A DNA stretch of 64,000 nucleotides from Osmia lignaria lignaria (GCF_051020975.1 NC_135032.1:434001-498000); one strand, 5' to 3'. Shown: positions 1 to 13,315, counted from the stretch's first letter. Numbers and translations are program-made. The notes: generated by a model not told the origin, from the letters alone.

Positions 1-115
1 AGAACTACGCATCTGATCAAAAAATATCATAGAACATAAAAAGTAGGAAACCTAATTCTCTACAAAAAAGGTCTCTTAACATTTTGCCATAGCTCGCTTC
101 GTTTCCGAGATATTT

Positions 116-141
116 GCAGATTTATCTCAAGGGAAGGGGCC
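116..141 (+). repeat. Internal direct repeat, arm A
   Basis: This 26-bp stretch (beginning GCAGATTTATCTCAAGGG) matches 230-255 at 23 of 26 positions. It recurs in most units; in Q-type units this arm is diverged (CAGCTCAAAGGAACTGG). The 114-bp spacing to arm B equals the length missing from the two 208-bp units, so the arms are the likely substrate for that deletion. The pair also suggests the 322-bp unit grew partly by internal duplication. Confidence 0.85.
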
Positions 142-162
142 TGACGGACATATTTCGAGATA

Positions 163-188
163 TTTCTTCTTCTTGTTGTTCTTCTTCT
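163..188 (+). repeat. Pyrimidine-rich TTC/TTG tract within the unit
   Basis: This 26-bp tract contains only T, C and two G, arranged as TTC and TTG triplets. It is a short imperfect trinucleotide repeat present in essentially every unit. Two units (41736 and 45275) have lost exactly 3 bp here, as expected for replication slippage. Some units carry a C in the second TTC run (TTCTTCCTC), which marks Q-type units. Confidence 0.8.
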
Positions 189-229
189 GCACAGCTAAGC
201 TGGAAGTGGCATTTGCGGCTCGCACTAGT

Positions 230-255
230 GCAGAGTTATCTCAAAGAAAGGGGCC
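230..255 (+). repeat. Internal direct repeat, arm B
   Basis: This is the second arm (beginning GCAGAGTTATCTCAAAGA), 114 bp downstream of arm A and differing from it at three positions. It is much less variable among units than arm A. Recurrent small changes include TCTCAAAGAGA, TCTCAAAGAAACGG and TCTGAAAG, which mark particular blocks. In the 208-bp units only this version of the sequence remains. Confidence 0.85.
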
Positions 256-302
256 ACGGTGTTTCTGTATCTCTATTATGTTGGTGCGGCTTCGGAACCT
301 TT

Positions 303-325
303 AAATATCTCGATATATCTCGAAA
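303..325. repeat. Inverted copies of the CGAGATATTT core
   Basis: AAATATCTCG at 303-312 is the exact reverse complement of CGAGATATTT, which occurs forward at 156-165 and at 428-437. A second, slightly diverged inverted copy (ATATATCTCG) follows directly. One unit therefore holds about four copies of a 10-bp core, two per strand, giving local dyad symmetry. In many units the first inverted copy reads AAATATCTTG instead. A role in protein binding or hairpin formation is possible but is only inferred. Confidence 0.7.
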
Positions 326-3300
326 ACTACGCTTCTGATCAAAAAATATCATAGAACATAAATTGTAGGAAACATAATTCTCTACAAAAAAGGTCTCTTA
401 ACATTTTGCCATAGCTCGCTTCGTTTCCGAGATATTTGCAGATATATCTCAAGGGCAGGGGCCTGACGGACATATTTCGAGATATTTCTTCTTCTTGTTG
501 TTCTTCTTCTGCACAGCTAAGCTGGAAGTGGCATTTACAGCTCGCAATAGTGCAGAGTTATCTCAAAGAAAGGGGCCACGGTGTTTCTGTATCTCTATTA
601 TGTTGGTGCGGCTTCGGAACTTTTAAATATCTTAATATATCTCGAGAACTACGCATCTGATCAAAAAATATCATAGAACATAAAAAGTAGGAAACCTAAT
701 TTTCTACAAAAAAGGTCTCTTAACATTTTGCCATAGCTCGCTTCGTTGCCGAGATATTTGCAGATATATCTCAAGGGAAGGCGCCTGACGGACATATTTC
801 GAGATATTTCTTCTTCTTGTTGTTCTTCTTCTGCATAGCTGAGCTGGAAGTGGCATTTGCAGGTCGCAATAGTGCAGAGTTATCTCAAAGAAAGGGGCCA
901 CGGTGTTTCTGTATCTCTATTATGTTGGTGCGGCTTCGGAACTTTTAAATATCTCGATATATCTCGAAAACTACGCTTCTGATCAAAAAATATCATAGAA
1001 CATAAATTGTAGGAAACATAATTCTCTACAAAAAACGTCTCTTAACATTTTGCCATAGCTCGCTTCGTTTCCGAGATATTTGCAGATTTATCTCAAGGGA
1101 AGGAGCCTGACGGACATATTTCGAGATATTTCTTCTTCTTGTTGTTCTTCTCCTGCACAGCTAAGCTGGAAGTGGCATTTGCAGCGCGCAATAGTGCAGA
1201 GTTATCTCAAAGAAAGGGGCCACGGTGTTTCTGTATCTCTATTATGTTGGTGCGGCTTCGGAACTTTTAAATATCTTGATATATCTCGAGAACTACGCAT
1301 CTGATCAAAAAATATCATAGAAGATAAAAAGTAGGAAACTTAATTCTCTACAAAAAAGGTCTCTTAACATTTCGCCATAGCTCGCTTCGTTTCCGAGATA
1401 TTTGCAGATTTATCTCAAGGGAAGGGGCCTGTCGGACATATTTCGAGATATTTCTTCTTCTTGTTGTTCTTCTTCTGCACAGCTAAGCTGGAAGTGGCAT
1501 TTGCGGCGCGCACTAGTGCAGAGTTATCTCAAAGAAAGGGGCCACGGTGTTTCTGTATCTCTATTATGTTGGTGCGGCTTCGGAACTTTTAAATATCTCG
1601 ATATATCTCGAAAACTACGCTTCTGATCAAAAAATATCATAGAACATAGATTGTAGGAAACTTAATTCTCTACAAAAAAGGTCTCTTAACATTTCGCCAT
1701 AGCTCGCTTCGTTTCCGAGATATTTGCAGATTTATCTCAAGGGAAGGGGCCTGTCGGACATATTTCGAGATATTTCTTCTTCTTGTTGTTCTTCTTCTGC
1801 ACAGCTAAGCTGGAAGTGGCATTTGCGGCTCGCACTAGTGCAGAGTTATCTCAAAGAAAGGGGCCACGGTGTTTCTGTATCTCTATTATGTTGGTGCGGC
1901 TTCGGAACTTTTAAATATCTCGATATATCTCGAGAACTACGCATCTGATCAAAAAATATCATAGAAGATAAAAAGTAGGAAACTTAATTCTCTACAAAAA
2001 AGGTCTCTTAACATTTCGCCATAGCTCGCTTCGTTTCCGAGATATTTGCAGATTTATCTCAAGGGAAGGGGCCTGTCGGACATATTTCGAGATATTTCTT
2101 CTTCTTGTTGTTCTTCTTCTGCACAGCTAAGCTGGAAGTGGCATTTGCGGCTCGCACTAGTGCAGAGTTATCTCAAAGAAAGGGGCCACGGTGTTTCTGT
2201 ATCTCTATTATGTTGGTGCGGCTTCGGAACTTTTAAATATCTCGATATATCTCGAAAACTACGCTTCTGATCAAAAAATATCATAGAACATAGATTGTAG
2301 GAAACTTAATTCTCTACAAAAAAGGTCTCTTAACATTTCGCCATAGCTCGCTTCGTTTCCGAGATATTTGCAGATTTATCTCAAGGGAAGGGGCCTGTCG
2401 GACATATTTCGAGATATTTCTTCTTCTTGTTGTTCTTCTTCTGCACAGCTAAGCTGGAAGTGGCATTTGCGGCTCGCACTAGTGCAGAGTTATCTCAAAG
2501 AAAGGGGCCACGGTGTTTCTGTATCTCTATTATGTTGGTGCGGCTTCGGAACTTTTAAATATCTCGATATATCTCGAGAACTACGCATCTGATCAAAAAA
2601 TATCATAGAAGATAAAAAGTAGGAAACTTAATTCTCTACAAAAAAGGTCTCTTAACATTTCGCCATAGCTCGCTTCGTTTCCGAGATATTTGCAGATTTA
2701 TCTCAAGGGAAGGGGCCTGACGGACATATTTCGAGATATTTCTTCTTCTTGTTGTTCTTCTTCTGCACAGCTGAGCTGGAAGTGGCATTTGCAGCGCGCA
2801 ATAGTGCAGAGTTATCTCAAAGAAAGGGGCCACGGTGTTTCTGTATCTCTATTATGTTGGTGCGGCTTCGGAACTTTTAAATATCTTGATATATCTCGAG
2901 AACTACGCATCTGATCAAAAAATATCATAGAAGATAAAAAGTAGGAAACTTAATTCTCTACAAAAAAGGTCTCTTAACATTTCGCCATAGCTCGCTTCGT
3001 TTCCGAGATATTTGCAGATTTATCTCAAGGGAAGGGGCCTGTCGGACATATTTCGAGATATTTCTTCTTCTTGTTGTTCTTCTTCTGCACAGCTAAGCTG
3101 GAAGTGGCATTTGCGGCTCGCACTAGTGCAGAGTTATCTCAAAGAAAGGGGCCACGGTGTTTCTGTATCTCTATTATGTTGGTGCGGCTTCGGAACTTTT
3201 AAATATCTCGATATATCTCGAGAACTACGCATCTGATCAAAAAATATAATACAAGATAAAAAGTAGGAAACTTAATTCTCTACAAAAAAGGTCTCTTAAC

Positions 3301-5265
3301 ATTTCGCCATAGCTCGCTTCGTTTCCGAGATATTTGCAGATTTATCTCAACGGAAGGGGCCTGTCGGACATATTTCGAGATATTTCTTCTTCTTGTTGTT
3401 CTTCTTCTGCACAGCTAAGCTGGAAGTGGCATTTGCGGCTCGCACTAGTGCAGAGTTATCTCAAAGAAAGGGGCCACGGTGTTTCTGTATCTCTATTATG
3501 TTGGTGCGGCTTCGGAACTTTTAAATATCTCGATATATCTCGAAAACTACGCTTCTGATCAAAAAATATCATACAACATAAAAAGTAGGAAACTTAATTC
3601 TCTACAAAAAAGGTCTCTTAACATTTTGCCATAGCTCGCTTCGTTTCCGAGATATTTGCAGATTTATCTCAAGGGAAGGGGCCTGACGGACATATTTCGA
3701 GATATTTCTTCTTCTTGTTGTTCTTCTTCTGCATAGCTGAGCTGGAAGTGGCATTTGCAGGTCGCAATAGTGCAGAGTTATCTCAAAGAAAGGGGCCACG
3801 GTGTTTCTGTATCTCTATTATGTTGGTGCGGCTTCGGAACTTTTAAATATCTCGATATATCTCGAAAACTACGCTTCTGATCAAAAAATATCATAGAACA
3901 TAAATTGTAGGAAACATAATTCTCTACAAAAAACGTCTCTTAACATTTTGCCATAGCTCGCTTCGTTTCCGAGATATTTGCAGATTTATCTCAAGGGAAG
4001 GAGCCTGACGGACATATTTCGAGATATTTCTTCTTCTTGTTGTTCTTCTCCTGCACAGCTAAGCTGGAAGTGGCATTTGCAGCGCGCAATAGTGCAGAGT
4101 TATCTCAAAGAAAGGGGCCACGGTGTTTCTGTATCTCTATTATGTTGGTGCGGCTTCGGAACTTTTAAATATCTTGATATATCTCGAGAACTACGCATCT
4201 GATCAAAAAATATCATAGAAGATAAAAAGTAGGAAACTTAATTCTCTACAAAAAAGGTCTCTTAACATTTCGCCATAGCTCGCTTCGTTTCCGAGATATT
4301 TGCAGATTTATCTCAAGGGAAGGGGCCTGTCGGACATATTTCGAGATATTTCTTCTTCTTGTTGTTCTTCTTCTGCACAGCTAAGCTGGAAGTGGCATTT
4401 GCGGCTCGCACTAGTGCAGAGTTATCTCAAAGAAAGGGGCCACGGTGTTTCTGTATCTCTATTATGTTGGTGCGGCTTCGGAACTTTTAAATATCTCGAT
4501 ATATCTCGAGAACTACGCATCTGATCAAAAAATATCATAGAAGATAAAAAGTAGGAAACTTAATTCTCTACAAAAAAGGTCTCTTAACATTTCGCCATAG
4601 CTCGCTTCGTTTCCGAGATATTTGCAGATTTATCTCAAGGGAAGGGGCCTGTCGGACATATTTCGAGATATTTCTTCTTCTTGTTGTTCTTCTTCTGCAC
4701 AGCTAAGCTGGAAGTGGCATTTGCGGCTCGCACTAGTGCAGAGTTATCTCAAAGAAAGGGGCCACGGTGTTTCTGTATCTCTATTATGTTGGTGCGGCTT
4801 CGGAACTTTTAAATATCTCGATATATCTCGAAAACTACGCTTCTGATCAAAAAATATCATAGAACATAGATTGTAGGAAACTTAATTCTCTACAAAAAAG
4901 GTCTCTTAACATTTCGCCATAGCTCGCTTCGTTTCCGAGATATTTGCAGATTTATCTCAAGGGAAGGGGCCTGTCGGACATATTTCGAGATATTTCTTCT
5001 TCTTGTTGTTCTTCTTCTGCACAGCTAAGCTGGAAGTGGCATTTGCGGCTCGCACTAGTGCAGAGTTATCTCAAAGAAAGGGGCCACGGTGTTTCTGTAT
5101 CTCTATTATGTTGGTGCGGCTTCGGAACTTTTAAATATCTCGATATATCTCGAGAACTACGCATCTGATCAAAAAATATCATAGAAGATAAAAAGTAGGA
5201 AACTTAATTCTCTACAAAAAAGGTCTCTTAACATTTCGCCATAGCTCGCTTCGTTTCCGAGATAT

Positions 5266-6231
5266 TTGCAGATTTATCTCAAGGGAAGGGGCCTGACGGA
5301 CATATTTCGAGATATTTCTTCTTCTTGTTGTTCTTCTTCTGCACAGCTGAGCTGGAAGTGGCATTTGCAGGTCGCAATAGTGCAGAGTTATCTCAAAGAA
5401 AGGGGCCACGGTGTTTCTGTATCTCTATTATGTTGGTGCGGCTTCGGAACTTTTAAATATCTCGATATATCTCGAAAACTACGCTTCTGATCAAAAAATA
5501 TCATAGAACATAAAAAGTAGGAAACTTAATTCTCTACAAAAAAGGTCTCTTAACATTTCGCCATAGCTCGCTTCGTTTCCGAGATATTTGCAGATTTATC
5601 TCAAGGGAAGGGGCCTGTCGGACATATTTCGAGATATTTCTTCTTCTTGTTGTTCTTCTTCTGCACAGCTAAGCTGGAAGTGGCATTTGCGGCTCGCACT
5701 AGTGCAGAGTTATCTCAAAGAAAGGGGCCACGGTGTTTCTGTATCTCTATTATGTTGGTGCGGCTTTGGAACTTTTAAATATCTCGATATATCTCGAAAA
5801 CTAGGCTTCTGATCAAAAAATATCATAGAACATAAATTGTAGGAAACATAATTCTCTACAAAAAACGTCTCTTAACATTTTGCCATAGCTCGCTTCGTTT
5901 CCGAGATATTTGCAGATTCAGTTCAAAGGAACGGGCCTGACGGAGATATTTCGAGATACTTCTTCTTCTTGTTGTTCTTCCTCTGCACAGCTAAGCTGGA
6001 AGTGGCATTTGCAGCTCGCAATAGTGCAGAGTTATCTCAAAGAAAGGGGCCACGGTGTTTCTGTATCTCTATTATGTTGGTGCGGCTTCGGAACTTTTAA
6101 ATATCTTGATATATCTCGAGAACTACGCATCTGATCAAAAAATATCATAGAAGATAAAAAGTAGGAAACTTAATTCTCTACAAAAAAGGTCTCTTAACAT
6201 TTCGCCATAGCTCGCTTCGTTTCCGAGATAT
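5266..6231 (+). repeat. Three-unit higher-order group, copy 1
   Basis: This 966-bp group has three recognisable units. The first carries GCAGGTCGC. The second is S-type with the private changes GGCTTTGGAAC and AACTAGGCTTC. The third carries CAGTTCAAAGGAACGGG with GGAGATATTTCGAGATAC. The same ordered triplet recurs at 6876, 8164 and 12350, so the group was amplified as a unit. Confidence 0.85.
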
Positions 6232-6875
6232 TTGCAGATTTATCTCAAGGGAAGGGGCCTGTCGGACATATTTCGAGATATTTCTTCTTCTTGTTGTTCT
6301 TCTTCTGCACAGCTAAGCTGGAAGTGGCATTTGCGGCTCGCACTAGTGCAGAGTTATTTCAAAGAAAGGGGCCACGGTGTTTCTGTATCTCTATTATGTT
6401 GGTGCGGCTTCGGAACTTTTAAATATCTCGATATATCTCGAAAACTACGCTTCTGATCAAAAAATATCATAGAACATAAATTGTAGGAAACTTAATTCTC
6501 TACAAAAAAGGTCTCTTAACATTTCGCCATAGCTCGCTTCGTTTCCGAGATATTTGCAGATTTATCTCAAGGGAAGGGGCCTGTCGGACATATTTCGAGA
6601 TATTTCTTCTTCTTGTTGTTCTTCTTCTGCACAGCTAAGCTGGAAGTGGCATTTGCGGCTCGCACTAGTGCAGAGTTATCTCAAAGAAAGGGGCCACGGT
6701 GTTTCTGTATCTCTATTATGTTGGTGCGGCTTCGGAACTTTTAAATATCTCGATATATCTCGAGAACTACGCATCTGATCAAAAAATATCATAGAAGATA
6801 AAAAGTAGGAAACTTAATTCTCTACAAAAAAGGTCTCTTAACATTTCGCCATAGCTCGCTTCGTTTCCGAGATAT

Positions 6876-7841
6876 TTGCAGATTTATCTCAAGGGAAGGG
6901 GCCTGACGGACATATTTCGAGATATTTCTTCTTCTTGTTGTTCTTCTTCTGCACAGCTGAGCTGGAAGTGGCATTTGCAGGTCGCAATAGTGCAGAGTTA
7001 TCTCAAAGAAAGGGGCCACGGTGTTTCTGTATCTCTATTATGTTGGTGCGGCTTCGGAACTTTTAAATATCTCGATATATCTCGAAAACTACGCTTCTGA
7101 TCAAAAAATATCATAGAACATAAAAAGTAGGAAACTTAATTCTCTACAAAAAAGGTCTCTTAACATTTCGCCATAGCTCGCTTCGTTTCCGAGATATTTG
7201 CAGATTTATCTCAAGGGAAGGGGCCTGTCGGACATATTTCGAGATATTTCTTCTTCTTGTTGTTCTTCTTCTGCACAGCTAAGCTGGAAGTGGCATTTGC
7301 GGCTCGCACTAGTGCAGAGTTATCTCAAAGAAAGGGGCCACGGTGTTTCTGTATCTCTATTATGTTGGTGCGGCTTTGGAACTTTTAAATATCTCGATAT
7401 ATCTCGAAAACTAGGCTTCTGATCAAAAAATATCATAGAACATAAATTGTAGGAAACATAATTCTCTACAAAAAACGTCTCTTAACATTTTGCCATAGCT
7501 CGCTTCGTTTCCGAGATATTTGCAGATTCAGTTCAAAGGAACGGGCCTGACGGAGATATTTCGAGATACTTCTTCTTCTTGTTGTTCTTCCTCTGCACAG
7601 CTAAGCTGGAAGTGGCATTTGCAGCTCGCAATAGTGCAGAGTTATCTCAAAGAAAGGGGCCACGGTGTTTCTGTATCTCTATTATGTTGGTGCGGCTTCG
7701 GAACTTTTAAATATCTCGATATATCTCGAAAACTACGCTTCTGATCAAAAAATATCATAGAACATAAATTGTAGGAAACTTAATTCTCTACAAAAAAGGT
7801 CTCTTAACATTTCGCCATAGCTCGCTTCGTTTCCGAGATAT
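6876..7841 (+). repeat. Three-unit higher-order group, copy 2
   Basis: This has the same ordered variants as the group at 5266, offset by 1,610 bp (five units). The third unit ends with the AAAACTACGCTTCTG variant rather than GAGAACTACGCATCTG, so the exchange point lies near 7720. Confidence 0.85.
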
Positions 7842-8163
7842 TTGCAGATTTATCTCAAGGGAAGGGGCCTGTCGGACATATTTCGAGATATTTCTTCTTC
7901 TTGTTGTTCTTCTTCTGCACAGCTAAGCTGGAAGTGGCATTTGCGGCTCGCACTAGTGCAGAGTTATCTCAAAGAAAGGGGCCACGGTGTTTCTGTATCT
8001 CTATTATGTTGGTGCGGCTTCGGAACTTTTAAATATCTCGATATATCTCGAGAACTACGCATCTGATCAAAAAATATCATAGAAGATAAAAAGTAGGAAA
8101 CTTAATTCTCTACAAAAAAGGTCTCTTAACATTTCGCCATAGCTCGCTTCGTTTCCGAGATAT

Positions 8164-9129
8164 TTGCAGATTTATCTCAAGGGAAGGGGCCTGACGGACA
8201 TATTTCGAGATATTTCTTCTTCTTGTTGTTCTTCTTCTGCACAGCTGAGCTGGAAGTGGCATTTGCAGGTCGCAATAGTGCAGAGTTATCTCAAAGAAAG
8301 GGGCCACGGTGTTTCTGTATCTCTATTATGTTGGTGCGGCTTCGGAACTTTTAAATATCTCGATATATCTCGAAAACTACGCTTCTGATCAAAAAATATC
8401 ATAGAACATAAAAAGTAGGAAACTTAATTCTCTACAAAAAAGGTCTCTTAACATTTCGCCATAGCTCGCTTCGTTTCCGAGATATTTGCAGATTTATCTC
8501 AAGGGAAGGGGCCTGTCGGACATATTTCGAGATATTTCTTCTTCTTGTTGTTCTTCTTCTGCACAGCTAAGCTGGAAGTGGCATTTGCGGCTCGCACTAG
8601 TGCAGAGTTATCTCAAAGAAAGGGGCCACGGTGTTTCTGTATCTCTATTATGTTGGTGCGGCTTTGGAACTTTTAAATATCTCGATATATCTCGAAAACT
8701 AGGCTTCTGATCAAAAAATATCATAGAACATAAATTGTAGGAAACATAATTCTCTACAAAAAACGTCTCTTAACATTTTGCCATAGCTCGCTTCGTTTCC
8801 GAGATATTTGCAGATTCAGTTCAAAGGAACGGGCCTGACGGAGATATTTCGAGATACTTCTTCTTCTTGTTGTTCTTCCTCTGCACAGCTAAGCTGGAAG
8901 TGGCATTTGCAGCTCGCAATAGTGCAGAGTTATCTCAAAGAAAGGGGCCACGGTGTTTCTGTATCTCTATTATGTTGGTGCGGCTTCGGAACTTTTAAAT
9001 ATCTTGATATATCTCGAGAACTACGCATCTGATCAAAAAATATCATAGAAGATAAAAAGTAGGAAACTTAATTCTCTACAAAAAAGGTCTCTTCACATTT
9101 CGCCATAGCTCGCTTCGTTTCCGAGATAT
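8164..9129 (+). repeat. Three-unit higher-order group, copy 3
   Basis: This is the same ordered triplet, offset by 1,288 bp (four units) from copy 2. The change from a five-unit to a four-unit spacing means one S-type unit was lost or gained between copies. Confidence 0.85.
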
Positions 9130-12100
9130 TTGCAGATTTATCTCAAGGGAAGGGGCCTGTCGGACATATTTCGAGATATTTCTTCTTCTTGTTGTTCTTC
9201 TTCTGCACAGCTAAGCTGGAAGTGGCATTTGCGGCTCGCACTAGTGCAGAGTGATTTCAAAGAAAGGGGCCACGGTGTTTCTGTATCTCTATTATGTTGG
9301 TGCGGCTTCGGAACTTTTAAATATCTCGATATATCTCGAAAACTACGCTTCTGATCAAAAAATATCATAGAACATAAATTGTAGGAAACATAATTCTCTA
9401 CAAAAAACGTCTCTTAACATTTTGCCATAGCTCGCTTCGTTTCCGAGATATTTGCAGATTCAGCTCAAAGGAACGGGCCTGACGGACATATTTCGAGATA
9501 CTTCTTCTTCTTGTTGTTCTTCCTCTGCACAGCTAAGCTGGAAGTGGCATTTGCAGCTCGCAATAGTGCAGAGTTATCTCAAAGAAAGGGGCCACCGTGT
9601 TTCTGTATCTCTATTATGTTGGTGCGGCTTCGGAACTTTTAAATATCTTGATATATCTCGAGAACTACGCATCTGATCAAAAAATATCATAGAACATAAA
9701 AAGTAGGAAACTTAATTCTCTACAAAAAAGGTCTCTTAACATTTCGCCATAGCTCGCTTCGTTTCCGAGATATTTGCAGATTTATCTCAAGGGAAGGGGC
9801 CTGTCGGACATATTTCGAGATATTTCTTCTTCTTGTTGTTCTTCTTCTGCACAGCTAAGCTGGAAGTGGCATTTGCGGCTCGCACTAGTGCAGAGTTATC
9901 TCAAAGAAAGGGGCCACGGTGTTTCTGTATCTCTATTATGTTGGTGCGGCTTCGGAACTTTTAAATATCTCGATATATCTCGAGAACTACGCATCTGATC
10001 AAAAAATATCATAGAAGATAAAAAGTAGGAAACTTAATTCTCTACAAAAAAGGTCTCTTAACATTTCGCCATAGCTCGCTTCGTTTCCGAGATATTTGCA
10101 GATTTATCTCAAGGGAAGGGGCCTGTCGGACATATTTCGAGATATTTCTTCTTCTTGTTGTTCTTCTTCTGCACAGCTAAGCTGGAAGTGGCATTTGCGG
10201 CTCGCACTAGTGCAGAGTTATCTCAAAGAAAGGGGCCACGGTGTTTCTGTATCTCTATTATGTTGGTGCGGCTTCGGAACTTTTAAATATCTCGATATAT
10301 CTCGAAAACTACGCTTCTGATCAAAAAATATCATAGAACATAGATTGTAGGAAACTTAATTCTCTACAAAAAAGGTCTCTTAACATTTCGCCATAGCTCG
10401 CTTCGTTTCCGAGATATTTGCAGATTTATCTCAAGGGAAGGGGCCTGTCGGACATATTTCGAGATATTTCTTCTTCTTGTTGTTCTTCTTCTGCACAGCT
10501 AAGCTGGAAGTGGCATTTGCGGCTCGCACTAGTGCAGAGTTATCTCAAAGAAAGGGGCCACGGTGTTTCTGTATCTCTATTATGTTGGTGCGGCTTCGGA
10601 ACTTTTAAATATCTCGATATATCTCGAGAACTACGCATCTGATCAAAAAATATCATAGAAGATAAAAAGTAGGAAACTTAATTCTCTACAAAAAAGGTCT
10701 CTTAACATTTCGCCATAGCTCGCTTCGTTTCCGAGATATTTGCAGATTTATCTCAAGGGAAGGGGCCTGACGGACATATTTCGAGATATTTCTTCTTCTT
10801 GTTGTTCTTCTTCTGCACAGCTGAGCTGGAAGTGGCATTTGCAGCGCGCAATAGTGCAGAGTTATCTCAAAGAAAGGGGCCACGGTGTTTCTGTATCTCT
10901 ATTATGTTGGTGCGGCTTCGGAACTTTTAAATATCTCGATATATCTCGAAAACTACGCTTCTGATCAAAAAATATCATAGAACATAAATTGTAGGAAACA
11001 TAATTCTCTACAAAAAACTTCTCTTAACATTTTGCCATAGCTCGCTTCGTTTCCGAGATATTTGCAGATTTATCTCAAGGGAAGGAGCCTGACGGACATA
11101 TTTCGAGATATTTCTTCTTCTTGTTGTTCTTCTCCTGCACAGCTAAGCTGGAAGTGGCATTTGCAGCGCGCAATAGTGCAGAGTTATCTCAAAGAAAGGG
11201 GCCACGGTGTTTCTGTATCTCTATTATGTTGGTGCGGCTTCGGAACTTTTAAATATCTTGATATATCTCGAGAACTACGCATCTGATCAAAAAATATCAT
11301 AGAAGATAAAAAGTAGGAAACTTAATTCTCTACAAAAAAGGTCTCTTAACATTTCGCCATAGCTCGCTTCGTTTCCGAGATATTTGCAGATTTATCTCAA
11401 GGGAAGGGGCCTGTCGGACATATTTCGAGATATTTCTTCTTCTTGTTGTTCTTCTTCTGCACAGCTAAGCTGGAAGTGGCATTTGCGGCTCGCACTAGTG
11501 CAGAGTTATCTCAAAGAAAGGGGCCACGGTGTTTCTGTATCTCTATTATGTTGGTGCGGCTTCGGAACTTTTAAATATCTCGATATATCTCGAGAACTAC
11601 GCATCTGATCAAAAAATATCATAGAACATAAAAAGTAGGAAACTTAATTCTCTACAAAAAAGGTCTCTTAACATTTCGCCATAGCTCGCTTCGTTTCCGA
11701 GATATTTGCAGATTTATCTCAAGGGAAGGGGCCTGTCGGACATATTTCGAGATATTTCTTCTTCTTGTTGTTCTTCTTCTGCACAGCTAAGCTGGAAGTG
11801 GCATTTGCGGCTCGCACTAGTGCAGAGTTATCTCAAAGAAAGGGGCCACGGTGTTTCTGTATCTCTATTATGTTGGTGCGGCTTCGGAACTTTTAAATAT
11901 CTCGATATATCTCGAAAACTACGCTTCTGATCAAAAAATATCATAGAACATAGATTGTAGGAAACTTAATTCTCTACAAAAAAGGTCTCTTAACATTTCG
12001 CCATAGCTCGCTTCGTTTCCGAGATATTTGCAGATTTATCTCAAGGGAAGGGGCCTGTCGGACATATTTCGAGATATTTCTTCTTCTTGTTGTTCTTCTT

Positions 12101-12349
12101 CTGCACAGCTAAGCTGGAAGTGGCATTTGCGGCTCGCACTAGTGCAGAGTTATCTCAAAGAAAGGGGCCACGGTGTTTCTGTATCTCTATTATGTTGGTG
12201 CGGCTTCGGAACTTTTAAATATCTCGATATATCTCGAGAACTACGCATCTGATCAAAAAATATCATAGAAGATAAAAAGTAGGAAACTTAATTCTCTACA
12301 AAAAAGGTCTCTTAACATTTCGCCATAGCTCGCTTCGTTTCCGAGATAT

Positions 12350-13315
12350 TTGCAGATTTATCTCAAGGGAAGGGGCCTGACGGACATATTTCGAGATATT
12401 TCTTCTTCTTGTTGTTCTTCTTCTGCACAGCTGAGCTGGAAGTGGCATTTGCAGGTCGCAATAGTGCAGAGTTATCTCAAAGAAAGGGGCCACGGTGTTT
12501 CTGTATCTCTATTATGTTGGTGCGGCTTCGGAACTTTTAAATATCTCGATATATCTCGAAAACTACGCTTCTGATCAAAAAATATCATAGAACATAAAAA
12601 GTAGGAAACTTAATTCTCTACAAAAAAGGTCTCTTAACATTTCGCCATAGCTCGCTTCGTTTCCGAGATATTTGCAGATTTATCTCAAGGGAAGGGGCCT
12701 GTCGGACATATTTCGAGATATTTCTTCTTCTTGTTGTTCTTCTTCTGCACAGCTAAGCTGGAAGTGGCATTTGCGGCTCGCACTAGTGCAGAGTTATCTC
12801 AAAGAAAGGGGCCACGGTGTTTCTGTATCTCTATTATGTTGGTGCGGCTTTGGAACTTTTAAATATCTCGATATATCTCGAAAACTAGGCTTCTGATCAA
12901 AAAATATCATAGAACATAAATTGTAGGAAACATAATTCTCTACAAAAAACGTCTCTTAACATTTTGCCATAGCTCGCTTCGTTTCCGAGATATTTGCAGA
13001 TTCAGTTCAAAGGAACGGGCCTGACGGAGATATTTCGAGATACTTCTTCTTCTTGTTGTTCTTCCTCTGCACAGCTAAGCTGGAAGTGGCATTTGCAGCT
13101 CGCAATAGTGCAGAGTTATCTCAAAGAAAGGGGCCACGGTGTTTCTGTATCTCTATTATGTTGGTGCGGCTTCGGAACTTTTAAATATCTTGATATATCT
13201 CGAGAACTACGCATCTGATCAAAAAATATCATAGAAGATAAAAAGTAGGAAACTTAATTCTCTACAAAAAAGGTCTCTTAACATTTCGCCATAGCTCGCT
13301 TCGTTTCCGAGATAT
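12350..13315 (+). repeat. Three-unit higher-order group, copy 4
   Basis: This is the same triplet 7,084 bp (22 units) downstream of copy 1. The resemblance extends to neighbours on both sides: units from 3978 to about 6456 match units from 11062 to about 13540 in type and order, with occasional single-base differences such as AAAACGTCTC versus AAAACTTCTC. This makes it a larger, roughly eight-unit copied segment. Confidence 0.8.

Larger units (their letters stand above)
114..435 (+). repeat. Reference satellite unit (first complete 322-bp monomer)
   Basis: This unit serves as the coordinate frame for the others. In order it holds direct-repeat arm A (116-141), a CGAGATATTT core (156-165), a TTC/TTG pyrimidine tract (163-188), a variable segment (about 200-228), direct-repeat arm B (230-255), an inverted pair of the core (303-325), an A/T-rich linker with A-runs (about 337-400), and the conserved stretch TAGCTCGCTTCGTTTCCGAG (412-431) leading into the next unit. 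Units vary mainly at offset +9 (T/A), +31 (A/T), +102 to +114, +198 (C/T), +211 (A/G) and +220 (T/A). G+C is about 41% with 13 CpG. The unit start is arbitrary, because a tandem array has no natural boundary. Confidence 0.95.
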
